A stretch of 64,000 bases of DNA from an uncultured Bacteroides sp. GTDB lineage: Bacteria; Bacteroidota; Bacteroidia; Bacteroidales; Bacteroidaceae. Location: the NCBI RefSeq assembly GCF_963675905.1, contig NZ_OY780936.1, positions 186,001-250,000 on the forward strand. The letters run 5' to 3'. Positions 42,734 through 51,290 of the stretch are shown in pieces. A model generated the notes under the pieces. That model saw only the letters and a list, made by a program, of their open reading frames with translations, made no database searches and was not told the DNA's origin. Within the stretch, counting starts at the first letter, position 1. The number at the start of each line of letters is the position of its first letter. The position numbers were made by a program, and so were the translations under genes.

Positions 42734-42807
42734 TGGAGCATATCGGACTCGAACCGATCACCTCGACACTGCCAGTGTCGCACTCTAGCCAGATGAGCTA
42801 ATACCCC
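42734..42807 (-). tRNA. tRNA-Ala(GGC)
   Basis: 74 nt on the minus strand. Acceptor arm GGGGTAT pairs with ATGCTCC (one G-T and one T-G pair), discriminator A. D arm GCTC...GAGT, anticodon stem CGACA/TGTCG around the loop CTGGCAG (anticodon GGC), T-arm with GGTTCGAGTCC. CCA is not encoded. Confidence 0.93.
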
Positions 42808-42852
42808 ATATAATTACGGCGTGAATTTAGATATTTATTTCGAATTATAAAC

Positions 42853-42860
42853 TATCTTTG
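42853..42860 (+). promoter_or_regulatory. -7 box of the DUF4286-ruvC-pulA unit
   Basis: TATCTTTG matches TAnnTTTG, 13 bp before the ATG at 42874, so the leader is very short. Confidence 0.6.
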
Positions 42861-42873
42861 CCAAAACAATTTT

Positions 42874-43185
42874 TTGAATATGCTAGTTTATAATACTACT
42901 TACAATATTGACGAAGAAGTTTTAAGTAACTTTCTTATCTGGATAAACGAGGTTTATGTTCCTGAAACCGAAAAGAATGGGATTTTAAAGAATCACAGAT
43001 TAATGCGTGTGCTGAGTCATCGTGACGAGACAACAGAATGTTTTTCTCTGCAATGGGAAGTAGAAAGTAGTGCTTTGCTGCACCGTTGGCATACGGAAAT
43101 AGGAATCAGGCTGAATGGAGAACTAACAAAAATGTTCGGAGATAAGGTTGTGGGATTCCCTACATTACTGGAGGTAATGGAATGA
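42874..43185 (+). CDS. DUF4286-family small protein
   Basis: 103 residues, cytoplasmic, without signal or membrane segment. It reads as a small alpha/beta (dimeric alpha-beta barrel-like) protein: [45 protein letters not shown] and [15 protein letters not shown]. The function of the family is unknown. Its TGA overlaps the ruvC ATG (ATGA), so the two are translationally coupled, a linkage I recall as common in Bacteroides. Confidence 0.82.
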   Translation: MNMLVYNTTYNIDEEVLSNFLIWINEVYVPETEKNGILKNHRLMRVLSHRDETTECFSLQWEVESSALLHRWHTEIGIRLNGELTKMFGDKVVGFPTLLEVME

Positions 43186-43748
43186 TTAAACCGGTAAAGG
43201 AAAAGATTATTCTGGGAATCGACCCAGGTACCAATCTGATGGGATATGGCGTGCTGAAAATTGTTGGCACAAAACCGGAGATGATTGCTATGGGAATAGT
43301 CGATTTGCGGAAATATAAAAATCATTATCTTAAACTGGGTCATATCTATGAACGTGTAATTGGAATTATTGATGCTTATCTTCCCGATGAGTTGGCTATT
43401 GAAGCTCCTTTCTTTGGAAAAAACGTGCAGTCTATGCTTAAACTTGGGCGTGCACAAGGTGTAGCTATGGCGGCGGCTTTAGGAAGAGATATTCCGATAA
43501 CCGAATATGCTCCGCTTAAAATTAAGATGGCTATAACCGGCAACGGTAAGGCAAGCAAAGAACAGGTTGCTGATATGTTGCAAAGAATGCTCAGAATTCC
43601 CAATGATAATATGCTTCCTTACATGGATGCTACAGATGGACTGGCTGCAGCTTATTGTCATTTTCTACAATCCGGCCGTCCTCAGCTGGATAATGCTTAT
43701 CATGGCTGGAAGGATTTTATTAGTAAGAATCCCGACAGAGTAAAATAA
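43182..43748 (+). CDS. ruvC: Holliday junction endonuclease RuvC
   Basis: 188 residues, resolving four-way DNA junctions in recombination. The catalytic acids are visible: D14 in [15 protein letters not shown]74 in [11 protein letters not shown] and the D149/D152 pair in [13 protein letters not shown]. Length is normal. It overlaps the upstream DUF4286 gene by four bases and lies 30 bp before pulA. Confidence 0.96.
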   Translation: MIKPVKEKIILGIDPGTNLMGYGVLKIVGTKPEMIAMGIVDLRKYKNHYLKLGHIYERVIGIIDAYLPDELAIEAPFFGKNVQSMLKLGRAQGVAMAAALGRDIPITEYAPLKIKMAITGNGKASKEQVADMLQRMLRIPNDNMLPYMDATDGLAAAYCHFLQSGRPQLDNAYHGWKDFISKNPDRVK

Positions 43749-43778
43749 AGAGTGAGATATTTATAAAAAACAACCATT

Positions 43779-45773
43779 ATGAAGTTAAAATCAATTGTCC
43801 TGATGGGATTAGCTATTTTTGCAATGAGTTGTACACCGGAGAAGAGAGCCTATAAATCGTTTGACGAATATCCGGTTCCTTCGGCACCTATTAATGAGAT
43901 GGTTTACACACCTTCTCAAACAACCTTTACGCTTTGGTCTCCAACGGCCGAGCAGGTGGAATTAATGTTATTTGATTCGGGAGATGAAGGCTCGGCTTAT
44001 CAGTCGGTTACGCTCGAACCTAAGGAAGATGGTCTTTGGAGTGCTTCTGTAAACCAGAACCTTAAAGGTAAGTTCTATGCATTTAATGTGAAGATCAAAG
44101 AAAAATGGCTGGGAGAAACTCCGGGTATCATGGCTAAAGCTGTGGGATTGAACGGTAAACGAGCAGCTGTTATAGATTTGGCGGATACCAATCCACAAGG
44201 ATGGTCGTCCGATCAACGTCCCCCTTTAAAGAGTGACGCCGATATTATTCTGTATGAAATGCATAATCGTGATTTTTCGGTGGATACTACTTCGGGCATA
44301 AAGAATCAGGGGAAATTCCTGGCATTGACAGAGAAAGGTACAAAGAATACTGCTGGTGATGCAACCGGAATAGATCATTTAAAAGAGCTTGGCATTACAC
44401 ATGTGCACCTTATGCCATCGTTTGATTTTGCATCTATCGATGAATCAAATCTGAAAGCAAATAAATATAATTGGGGATACGATCCGCAAAACTATAATGT
44501 GCCCGAAGGATCTTATTCAACAAATCCCAAAGAACCGGCAGTACGTATTATTGAATTTAAAAAGATGGTACAAAGTCTGCACAAAGCTGGCATTCGTGTG
44601 GTAATGGATGTAGTTTATAATCACACTTCCAGTTTGCAAGGCAGCAATTTCGAACTGACTGTTCCAGGTTATTTCTATCGCATGAAGAAGAATGGAAAAT
44701 GGGCAAACGGTTCAGGATGTGGTAATGAAACGGCTTCCGAAAGAGGAATGATGCGTAAGTTCATGATTGAATCGGTTGTTTACTGGGCAACGGAATACCA
44801 TGTTGACGGATTTCGGTTCGATTTAATGGGAATTCACGATATTGAAACCATGAACCAGATACGTGCAGCTCTGGATAAAGTTGACCCTAGCATCTATATT
44901 TACGGTGAAGGATGGGCTGCCGAACAACCTCAGTTGCCAAAAGAAAAACTGGCTATGAAGGAAAACATTACTAAGATGCCGCGTATTGCAGCTTTTAGTG
45001 ATGAACTTCGCGACGGTCTTCGTGGACCTTTCAATGATGATAAGAAAGGTGGTTTCATGACAGGTATTTCTCGCAAAGAAATGAGTGTGAAGTTTGGTTT
45101 GGTAGGAGCCATCAAGCATCCGCAGATACTGAATGATTCTGTTAATTACAGTAAAGCTCCATGGACTTTGCAACCCACTCAGATGATTAGCTATGTAAGC
45201 TGCCACGACGATATGTGTTTGGTAGACCGAATAAAATCATGTATGCCAGATGCTTCTCCTGCAGTTATTGCCGCCATTGATAAACTAGCTGTTACGGCCG
45301 TGTTTACTTCTCAAGGTGTACCGTTTATATATGCCGGTGAAGAAATTATGAGGGATAAGAAAATGGTGCATAACAGCTTTGAAAGCCCCGATGCTGTAAA
45401 TGCAATAAACTGGAATAATAAGACGCTTTATAAGGATGTTTTTGATTATTACAAAGGACTTATTGCCATGCGCAAAGCACATCCGGCCTTCCACATGGGA
45501 AATGCTGACTTAGTTCGTAAAAACATGGAGTTCCTTCCGGTTGCCGGAAGCAATCTTATTGTTTTCCGCTTAAAGGGATATAGTAACGGTGATAGCTGGG
45601 ATGATATTTATGTAGCATTGAATGGAGACAGAGCTCCCCGTAAGTTTGCAGTTGAACCGGGTAAATATACTGTTGTATGCAAGAATGGAACAATTAATCA
45701 ATACGGCTTAGGAACGATGTACGGCGGAGAAGTTTATGTTCCCGGACTTTCTGCGCTGATATTCCATAAATAG
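43779..45773 (+). CDS. pulA: Type I pullulanase, lipoprotein
   Basis: 664 residues. A lipoprotein signal ends FAMSC (Cys 18). A CBM48-type N-terminal domain (about 30-140) has TTFTLWSPTAEQVELMLFD. The GH13 barrel follows: HVHLMPSFDFA with NWGYDPQNYN (the type I pullulanase motif), VVMDVVYNHT, VDGFRFDLMG (nucleophile D348), YIYGEGWA (acid/base E377) and VSCHDDM. It cleaves alpha-1,6 links in pullulan, starch or glycogen fragments, anchored in an envelope membrane. It follows ruvC by 30 bp and ends in a strong terminator. Confidence 0.94.
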   Translation: MKLKSIVLMGLAIFAMSCTPEKRAYKSFDEYPVPSAPINEMVYTPSQTTFTLWSPTAEQVELMLFDSGDEGSAYQSVTLEPKEDGLWSASVNQNLKGKFYAFNVKIKEKWLGETPGIMAKAVGLNGKRAAVIDLADTNPQGWSSDQRPPLKSDADIILYEMHNRDFSVDTTSGIKNQGKFLALTEKGTKNTAGDATGIDHLKELGITHVHLMPSFDFASIDESNLKANKYNWGYDPQNYNVPEGSYSTNPKEPAVRIIEFKKMVQSLHKAGIRVVMDVVYNHTSSLQGSNFELTVPGYFYRMKKNGKWANGSGCGNETASERGMMRKFMIESVVYWATEYHVDGFRFDLMGIHDIETMNQIRAALDKVDPSIYIYGEGWAAEQPQLPKEKLAMKENITKMPRIAAFSDELRDGLRGPFNDDKKGGFMTGISRKEMSVKFGLVGAIKHPQILNDSVNYSKAPWTLQPTQMISYVSCHDDMCLVDRIKSCMPDASPAVIAAIDKLAVTAVFTSQGVPFIYAGEEIMRDKKMVHNSFESPDAVNAINWNNKTLYKDVFDYYKGLIAMRKAHPAFHMGNADLVRKNMEFLPVAGSNLIVFRLKGYSNGDSWDDIYVALNGDRAPRKFAVEPGKYTVVCKNGTINQYGLGTMYGGEVYVPGLSALIFHK

Positions 45774-45807
45774 ACTCTTTTAGAATAATCATTGCAATAA
45801 TAGATAG

Positions 45808-45843
45808 AAATAGGAGACTGCGAAAACAGTCTCCTATTTTTTT
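45808..45843 (+). terminator. Terminator of pulA
   Basis: A perfect 13-bp stem (AAATAGGAGACTG / CAGTCTCCTATTT) with a 6-nt loop and a T-run to 45843. Confidence 0.92.
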
Positions 45844-45937
45844 ATTCCATATTATGGAAGTAATATATGCTACAAAAAGGCTTAGGTAATATATGGCCTA
45901 ATTTAAACAAGCGCCTCAGATTATAATATTTTAATAG

Positions 45938-46010
45938 AGTACAGCTAAATATAATAAGTAGTACAGTTTAATTATATAAGCTGTACACCTTTTATAATTT
46001 AGCTGTACTT
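45938..46010. repeat. Array E, four GTAC-centred units at exact 22-bp pitch
   Basis: GTAC occurs at 45939, 45961, 45983 and 46005, each step exactly 22 bp. The longer unit GTACAG(C/T)TAAAT is oriented + + - -; unit 1 (AGTACAGCTAAATATAA) and unit 4 form an inverted pair with one inserted base. Confidence 0.88.
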
Positions 46011-46170
46011 AAAATAAACAAATCAACCTGAATAAAAAACTTAGTTACCTTGAAAAAACATCTAATAGCCTTGACTCTTTCGCTAAGTAAACTTCTACCA
46101 TTGGTTTATTACTACATTACTTTTCTCTCTAATTCTAAGCCGTTTTATAGCTTGCTTTCATTAATACTCA

Positions 46171-48390
46171 TTATTTCAATTCAAAAGAAACTTTTGATCG
46201 GATATCTGTAGAAGAAGCACCTACAAGAGCTTCAAACATTCCTGGTTCGGCTATCCATGAATGTTTAGCATCATCAAAGAAGCTTAACTCTTCTTTAGAG
46301 ATAGTAAATGAAACCTTTTGCTCTTCGCCTGCATTCAGCTGAATCTTCTTAAAACCTTTCAGCTCTTTTACCGGACGAGGAAGAGAGGATTTTAAATCAC
46401 TGATGTATAGCTGAACAACTTCCGAACCGGAACGTTTACCGGTGTTTTTAACTTTTATACTGACGGTAAGCTGCTCATCTGCAGATATCTTTGATTTATC
46501 TATTTCTGCTTTTCCATAGGCAAAAGTTGTATAACTCAGTCCATGACCAAAGCTAAACAATGGTTTGGCTTTCTGCTTATCAGCCCAACGGTATCCCACA
46601 AAAATATTCTCTTTATAAGTTTGTTCCTTGCCATCGCCCGGATAGTCGCCCATAACAGTGGCACCGTTATCTTTCAGGCTTACCGGAATGGTGAAAGGTA
46701 GTTTGCCCGATGGATTAACATCACCCATCAGTACAGAAGCAATGGCATTTCCTGCTTCCGTTCCGCTGTACCATCCTTCTACAATAGCAGGAACCTCTTT
46801 AACCCAGGGCATTGCTACTCCATTGCCTGTAAGAAGCACAACCACAAGATTTGGATTGGCTTTTACCAATGCGCTGATCAGTTCATTCTGGTTATAGGGC
46901 AACTCATATTCTTTGCGGTCTACTCCTTCGCAATCCTGATGCTCATTTTTGTTTAGTCCACCAAAGAAAAGAACTACATCTGCATTTTTTGCTGCAGCAA
47001 CGGCTTCCTCTCTTAATCCCAACACATCTATTACTTTCTGTTCGGGCGCTTTGGCACCTTTCACATCCTGTTCGGCTACAGCAGGTGATTCGTATCCCGG
47101 AGCATAGATAATCTCAGCCTGAGATCCGATTCGTTGTTTTAATCCGGCCAAAGGAGACTGCTCATATTTAACTTTCAAGGAAGAGCTTCCACCTCCGACG
47201 GTCATTCTTTTAACGGCATTCTCACCGATAACGGCAATTCTCTTTACCTTTGCCAGATCAACCGGCAAAACGTTCTTGTTGTTCTGCAATAAGACGATAC
47301 CTTCCTGAGCAATTTTTCGTCCTGCCAAAGCATGTTCCTCGGTTCCAAACGATCCGAATGGACGGTTTCTATTCATGGTAGTACGGAAAATCATCCGAAG
47401 GATGTTCCGCACTTTCTTGTCCACCTCTTCTTCTTTTACTTCGCCCGAACGAAGCAACTTCAAGAACGGCATGGCAAGATAATAATTATCGTATGCATTG
47501 CTGGCACTCCAGGTCAGTCCGTTGGTCCAGCTTCCGAATTCCATATCCAGTCCGTTATAAATAGCCTGTTTTGTATCATGCACACCTCCCCAGTCGGAAA
47601 CTACCACACCATCAAATCCCCATTCCTTGCGAAGAATATCGTTGAGCAAATATTGATTGTGACAGCAATGTTCTCCTTTGTACTTATTGTATGAACCCAT
47701 TATAGCCCATACTCCACCTTTTTGCACTGCGGCTTTGAAAGCTGGGAGGTAGATTTCATACAAGGCACGGTCGCTAACATTTACGTTGATATGGTCTCGG
47801 TCTACTTCCTGATTGTTTAGTGCGAAGTGTTTTACACAAGCTGCCACTCCATTCTTCTGAACTTCCTGAATATAAGGCACCACCATTACTGAAGAAAGGT
47901 AGGGATCTTCTCCCATATACTCAAAATTTCTTCCATTCAGAGGAGTGCGGTATATGTTTACTCCCGGTCCCAATAACACATTTTTGTTGCGGTAACGAGC
48001 TTCTTCACCAATAGATTTGCCGTAAAGTGCAGACATTTCGGGATTCCAGGTAGCAGCCAGACAAGAAAGAGCCGGGAAAGCTATGCAGGAATCGTTTGTC
48101 CATCCTGCAGTATTCCACTCATCCCAGAACACTTCGGCACGAATACCGTGCGGACCATCACTGCACCACACCTCAGGTATTCCTAAACGTGGCACGCCTG
48201 CCGAGCTGAACTTTGACTGTGCATGACACATAGCTACCTTCTCTTCCAGTGTCATGCGTGAAAGAGCATCCTCAATTCTTTCTTCAATCGGTTTTTTATC
48301 GTCTAAATAAACAGCCCCCTTCGGCTGTGCAAAGGAGGGGGCTGCAAGGAGAGACAGACTTAAAACGATAAGCTGTTTTATTCCATTCAT
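46171..48390 (-). CDS. Glycoside hydrolase family 3 beta-glucosidase
   Basis: 739 residues with a signal peptide (LSLSLLAAPSFAQ). The catalytic domain has WCSDGPHGIRAE, AACVKHFALNNQEVDRDH and the nucleophile D266 in GVVVSDWGGVHD. The second domain follows from residue ~390 (IAVIGENAV), and the Fn3-like domain from LFSFGHGLSYTTFAYG. It is the last gene of the susC/D locus, 40 bp after the binding lipoprotein. By context it trims oligosaccharides, probably gluco-oligosaccharides, in the periplasm. Confidence 0.93.
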   Translation of the reverse strand: MNGIKQLIVLSLSLLAAPSFAQPKGAVYLDDKKPIEERIEDALSRMTLEEKVAMCHAQSKFSSAGVPRLGIPEVWCSDGPHGIRAEVFWDEWNTAGWTNDSCIAFPALSCLAATWNPEMSALYGKSIGEEARYRNKNVLLGPGVNIYRTPLNGRNFEYMGEDPYLSSVMVVPYIQEVQKNGVAACVKHFALNNQEVDRDHINVNVSDRALYEIYLPAFKAAVQKGGVWAIMGSYNKYKGEHCCHNQYLLNDILRKEWGFDGVVVSDWGGVHDTKQAIYNGLDMEFGSWTNGLTWSASNAYDNYYLAMPFLKLLRSGEVKEEEVDKKVRNILRMIFRTTMNRNRPFGSFGTEEHALAGRKIAQEGIVLLQNNKNVLPVDLAKVKRIAVIGENAVKRMTVGGGSSSLKVKYEQSPLAGLKQRIGSQAEIIYAPGYESPAVAEQDVKGAKAPEQKVIDVLGLREEAVAAAKNADVVLFFGGLNKNEHQDCEGVDRKEYELPYNQNELISALVKANPNLVVVLLTGNGVAMPWVKEVPAIVEGWYSGTEAGNAIASVLMGDVNPSGKLPFTIPVSLKDNGATVMGDYPGDGKEQTYKENIFVGYRWADKQKAKPLFSFGHGLSYTTFAYGKAEIDKSKISADEQLTVSIKVKNTGKRSGSEVVQLYISDLKSSLPRPVKELKGFKKIQLNAGEEQKVSFTISKEELSFFDDAKHSWIAEPGMFEALVGASSTDIRSKVSFELK

Positions 48391-48430
48391 TATTTCTTTA
48401 TTTTTTCTTTAGTTCACAGAATCTTCTATA

Positions 48431-49765
48431 TTATTTTTCAACCACTGTAAGGACACCAGCTGTTTTTCCACCTGTTACATCAAGTGTAAACACATAAGTT
48501 TTTCCAACTGTGAGTTTCTTGTCAGTAGCTAAGCTAAGATTTCCACCTCCGGCTATAACAACAATATCAGTGCTCTTAGAAGTAATTGATGTTTCACCAA
48601 ATTCACCACCCCAACCTTTTTGATGGAAAAATTTGAAGTTTATAGCATCCGGGTCTACATTACCCAAAGCACCCTTACCCGCAACAACCGTTACCTGATA
48701 TTTGCCGGCGGCAACAGGGGCCATACAAAGAGCTTTATCTGTATTCCAGCCCACTTCATTAGAGAGTGAAGGTTTACCAATCTTTTCACCAATAATCCAT
48801 ACTGCACCACTTCCATCATCAGCCAGTGTAGCAAGTCCGGTACCGGTCATACGCTCTACAATGAAATAGTTATATTTAAAGTTGGCTGTAATACGATATT
48901 TTCCACTCATAGGGAGGAATGTAAGTTTACCTTGAGCATCTTTAGTGAAATAATCAGGATCAATCCACCATGAACTGAAATTACTAATACCTGCAACTTC
49001 AAGAACTTGTCCTGTAGTCAGATTTTTCTCTATCTTGTAATTATTATCATCTATCATAGTCATCTCTTCACCACCAAAAAGCAGTTTGATGAATGGAGAA
49101 CCTGCATAGGTTAATGTATTAAAGGTAATATCATACGTTCCGGCATTAGAATTCGAGAAAGTAATTGCGTTTGTGGTTCCTTGAGTAATAGCTCCGCTAG
49201 CCCATCCGAAGTTAATATCATTTCCCTGAGTTCCTGCTTTTGGTGCTTTTATATATGCTTTTACCTTTTGAGAAAAATTGGCAGTTACTTTATACTGATA
49301 CAAGCCAGTGCGAGCCATTGTATATTCTTTACCTTCAGCAGTAACCAAAGTAAGGTGATCATAGTCCGGACGTGTAAGTGGCAAGGAAATGTCCTGCACA
49401 GTAGTACCGAAATGTGTATTCTGAAGAATAAGTTTTAATGTAGCCGCTCCGTTAGGAATATTTGCCATATAAGGAATAAAGATCTTACCTGTATAATCAC
49501 CGTTTTGTTTTGTACGAATAACTGTTTCCGATACTTTGTCGGTGCCAAAGAATAGCTGGGCTTTCAAAGTAGAAAGAGGAAATTCTGCATCAGTAGCAGT
49601 GGCATTGAAAGTCAGACTGTCTCCAAACATTGCAGAAGTTAACTGTGATTTGAGAGTTATAACCGGAGTTCCTTCAACAGGTGGTTCCGAATAATTCTCA
49701 TTATTGCAGGCATTGAATGTAGCCAAAGCAATAAGTGACCATAAAATTGATTTATATTTTTTCAT
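48431..49765 (-). CDS. Surface glycan-binding lipoprotein (SusE/SusF-type position)
   Basis: 444 residues with a lipoprotein signal ending ATFNAC (Cys 20). Several beta-sandwich-like modules of about 100 residues are rich in Trp, Gly and Asn (FGWASGAI, SNFSSWWIDPDYF, GAVWIIGEKIGKPS, FFHQKGWGGEFGE). It occupies the place where sus-like loci encode a surface glycan-binding protein, between GH30 and GH3. It probably holds polysaccharide at the cell surface. Such proteins are poorly conserved, so the function is inferred from position and signal. Confidence 0.78.
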   Translation of the reverse strand: MKKYKSILWSLIALATFNACNNENYSEPPVEGTPVITLKSQLTSAMFGDSLTFNATATDAEFPLSTLKAQLFFGTDKVSETVIRTKQNGDYTGKIFIPYMANIPNGAATLKLILQNTHFGTTVQDISLPLTRPDYDHLTLVTAEGKEYTMARTGLYQYKVTANFSQKVKAYIKAPKAGTQGNDINFGWASGAITQGTTNAITFSNSNAGTYDITFNTLTYAGSPFIKLLFGGEEMTMIDDNNYKIEKNLTTGQVLEVAGISNFSSWWIDPDYFTKDAQGKLTFLPMSGKYRITANFKYNYFIVERMTGTGLATLADDGSGAVWIIGEKIGKPSLSNEVGWNTDKALCMAPVAAGKYQVTVVAGKGALGNVDPDAINFKFFHQKGWGGEFGETSITSKSTDIVVIAGGGNLSLATDKKLTVGKTYVFTLDVTGGKTAGVLTVVEK

Positions 49766-49794
49766 GTTTTTATTCTATTTAATGATTAACCTTT

Positions 49795-51288
49795 TTATTT
49801 GTTCCATTTATAAGAAGCCACAGCTTTAGCTGGTACAGAGTAAGCAAAAGAGTGCTTTCCGTCAGACAATGTTATGTTCATAGCACTGTTAGTATCGTTT
49901 TGCAATACTACTGCGTATGAACCATCGGTATTTAGGAACGCAGCATAGTAAAGTCCGTTTACCTTATAACCCGTTGTACCAATTCGTTTGGCTCCCGGCT
50001 TAATGACTTTAGCCAAATGACTGATGGTGTAATAGTGTGAGTTCTTTGTCATGGTCTTGTAATCGAGATTGATATCAATAGCTCCATAACAAGTAGTACA
50101 TCCTCCCGGACGGTTGGGCCCGCGGTTTTTATCCAGCATAAAGTTCCAAACAATAACTGCTTTTGTCCAGTTATTAATGGTTCCGATACAAACCTCAGCC
50201 ATGTTCCACATTAAGTCTCCTGCGAAACTGTAATTCCATTCACCGATAGACATTTCTGTGAAATAGAGATTCTTTTCGGGATTTGCATTATGAACGTCAA
50301 GCAATTCGGCTTTATCACCTCCGTAAGCATGGAATCCAGCTCCGTCAATATATTGAGCAGCGTCAGCATCTTTGTAAATGTTGATTGGATAATCTTTTTG
50401 ATCGGCAATGTCGTCATAATTATAATTATGATCAAAGATGATAATCTTTGTGTTGATCCCCGCTTTGCGGAAAGCTGGTCCTAAAGCTGTTTTAATGAAA
50501 TCTCGCTGCTCTTGCCACGTCATGTACAATGAAACAGAGTTACCACGGTTTAATGGTTCATTCTGAATTGTCATAGAAGCAATATTAATTCCTTCTGCTT
50601 TCATTGCCTGAATATACTTCACGAAATATGTGGCATAATCCTGATAATAATCAGGGTTTAACTGTCCACTTGTCCATGAATCAAAAGGCTTTTTCTCTGT
50701 CAGGTTATTCACCTTCATCCATTTTGGACAAGTCCATGGCGAAGCCAGAATCTTAACATTAGGATTGATAGCCAATATCTCTTTCAGTACAGGAATAACA
50801 TAGTTCTTATCCTCAGATTGCAAAGCAAAGTTTTCGATGCCTTGATTATCACAATAAGTATACTCGCTTAACGAAAAGTCCGAAGCTCCAATGGATATAC
50901 GGATATAACTGTATCCCATTCCATCTTTAGGATCGAACGTTTCTTTTAATAGCTTAGCCCTATCCTTAGCTGTCATCTTTAATAGATTATAACAAGAAGA
51001 ACCTGTCATAGCTGCTCCGAATCCATCCATCTCCTGAAATACTTCAGATGGATTCATTTGAATTGTGAACGGAGACATATTGTCTTTTGTGCTGAATGAC
51101 AATGGAATCTTTTTGAACAGTAAAGATTGATTTGCCGTTGTAACATACAAATCGACATCAGAGGTTGTCGTTTCTCCGGGTTCTTCGGGAGAAGGCACAG
51201 TACCATTTCCACATCCCAAGAAAGCAAATCCTGTGATAAACAACCCGGTCAAGACTGATAACATTTTTTTTCTATAATCAACTTTCAT
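49795..51288 (-). CDS. Glycoside hydrolase family 30, probable endo-beta-1,6-glucanase
   Basis: 497 residues with a lipoprotein signal ending FAFLGC (Cys 26). The GH30 barrel begins QEMDGFGAAMTGSS and has ILASPWTCPKWMKVNN. The acid/base is E244 in TIQNEPLNRGN and the nucleophile E345 in LYFTEMSIGEW; a C-terminal beta domain (KVIKPGAKRIGTTGYKVNGLYYAAFLN) follows. The order susC-susD-GH30-binding protein-GH3 matches what I recall of the 1,6-beta-glucan (pustulan) locus of B. thetaiotaomicron. It is likely an outer-membrane-anchored endo-enzyme. The start lies two bases after the susD stop. Confidence 0.88.
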   Translation of the reverse strand: MKVDYRKKMLSVLTGLFITGFAFLGCGNGTVPSPEEPGETTTSDVDLYVTTANQSLLFKKIPLSFSTKDNMSPFTIQMNPSEVFQEMDGFGAAMTGSSCYNLLKMTAKDRAKLLKETFDPKDGMGYSYIRISIGASDFSLSEYTYCDNQGIENFALQSEDKNYVIPVLKEILAINPNVKILASPWTCPKWMKVNNLTEKKPFDSWTSGQLNPDYYQDYATYFVKYIQAMKAEGINIASMTIQNEPLNRGNSVSLYMTWQEQRDFIKTALGPAFRKAGINTKIIIFDHNYNYDDIADQKDYPINIYKDADAAQYIDGAGFHAYGGDKAELLDVHNANPEKNLYFTEMSIGEWNYSFAGDLMWNMAEVCIGTINNWTKAVIVWNFMLDKNRGPNRPGGCTTCYGAIDINLDYKTMTKNSHYYTISHLAKVIKPGAKRIGTTGYKVNGLYYAAFLNTDGSYAVVLQNDTNSAMNITLSDGKHSFAYSVPAKAVASYKWNK

Positions 51289-51290
51289 GA

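Larger units (their letters stand above)
45774..46170. other. Convergent intergenic region with terminator and array E
   Basis: No gene. It contains the terminator at 45808-45843 and the four-unit array at 45938-46010; the remaining ~160 bp show nothing clear. Confidence 0.6.
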
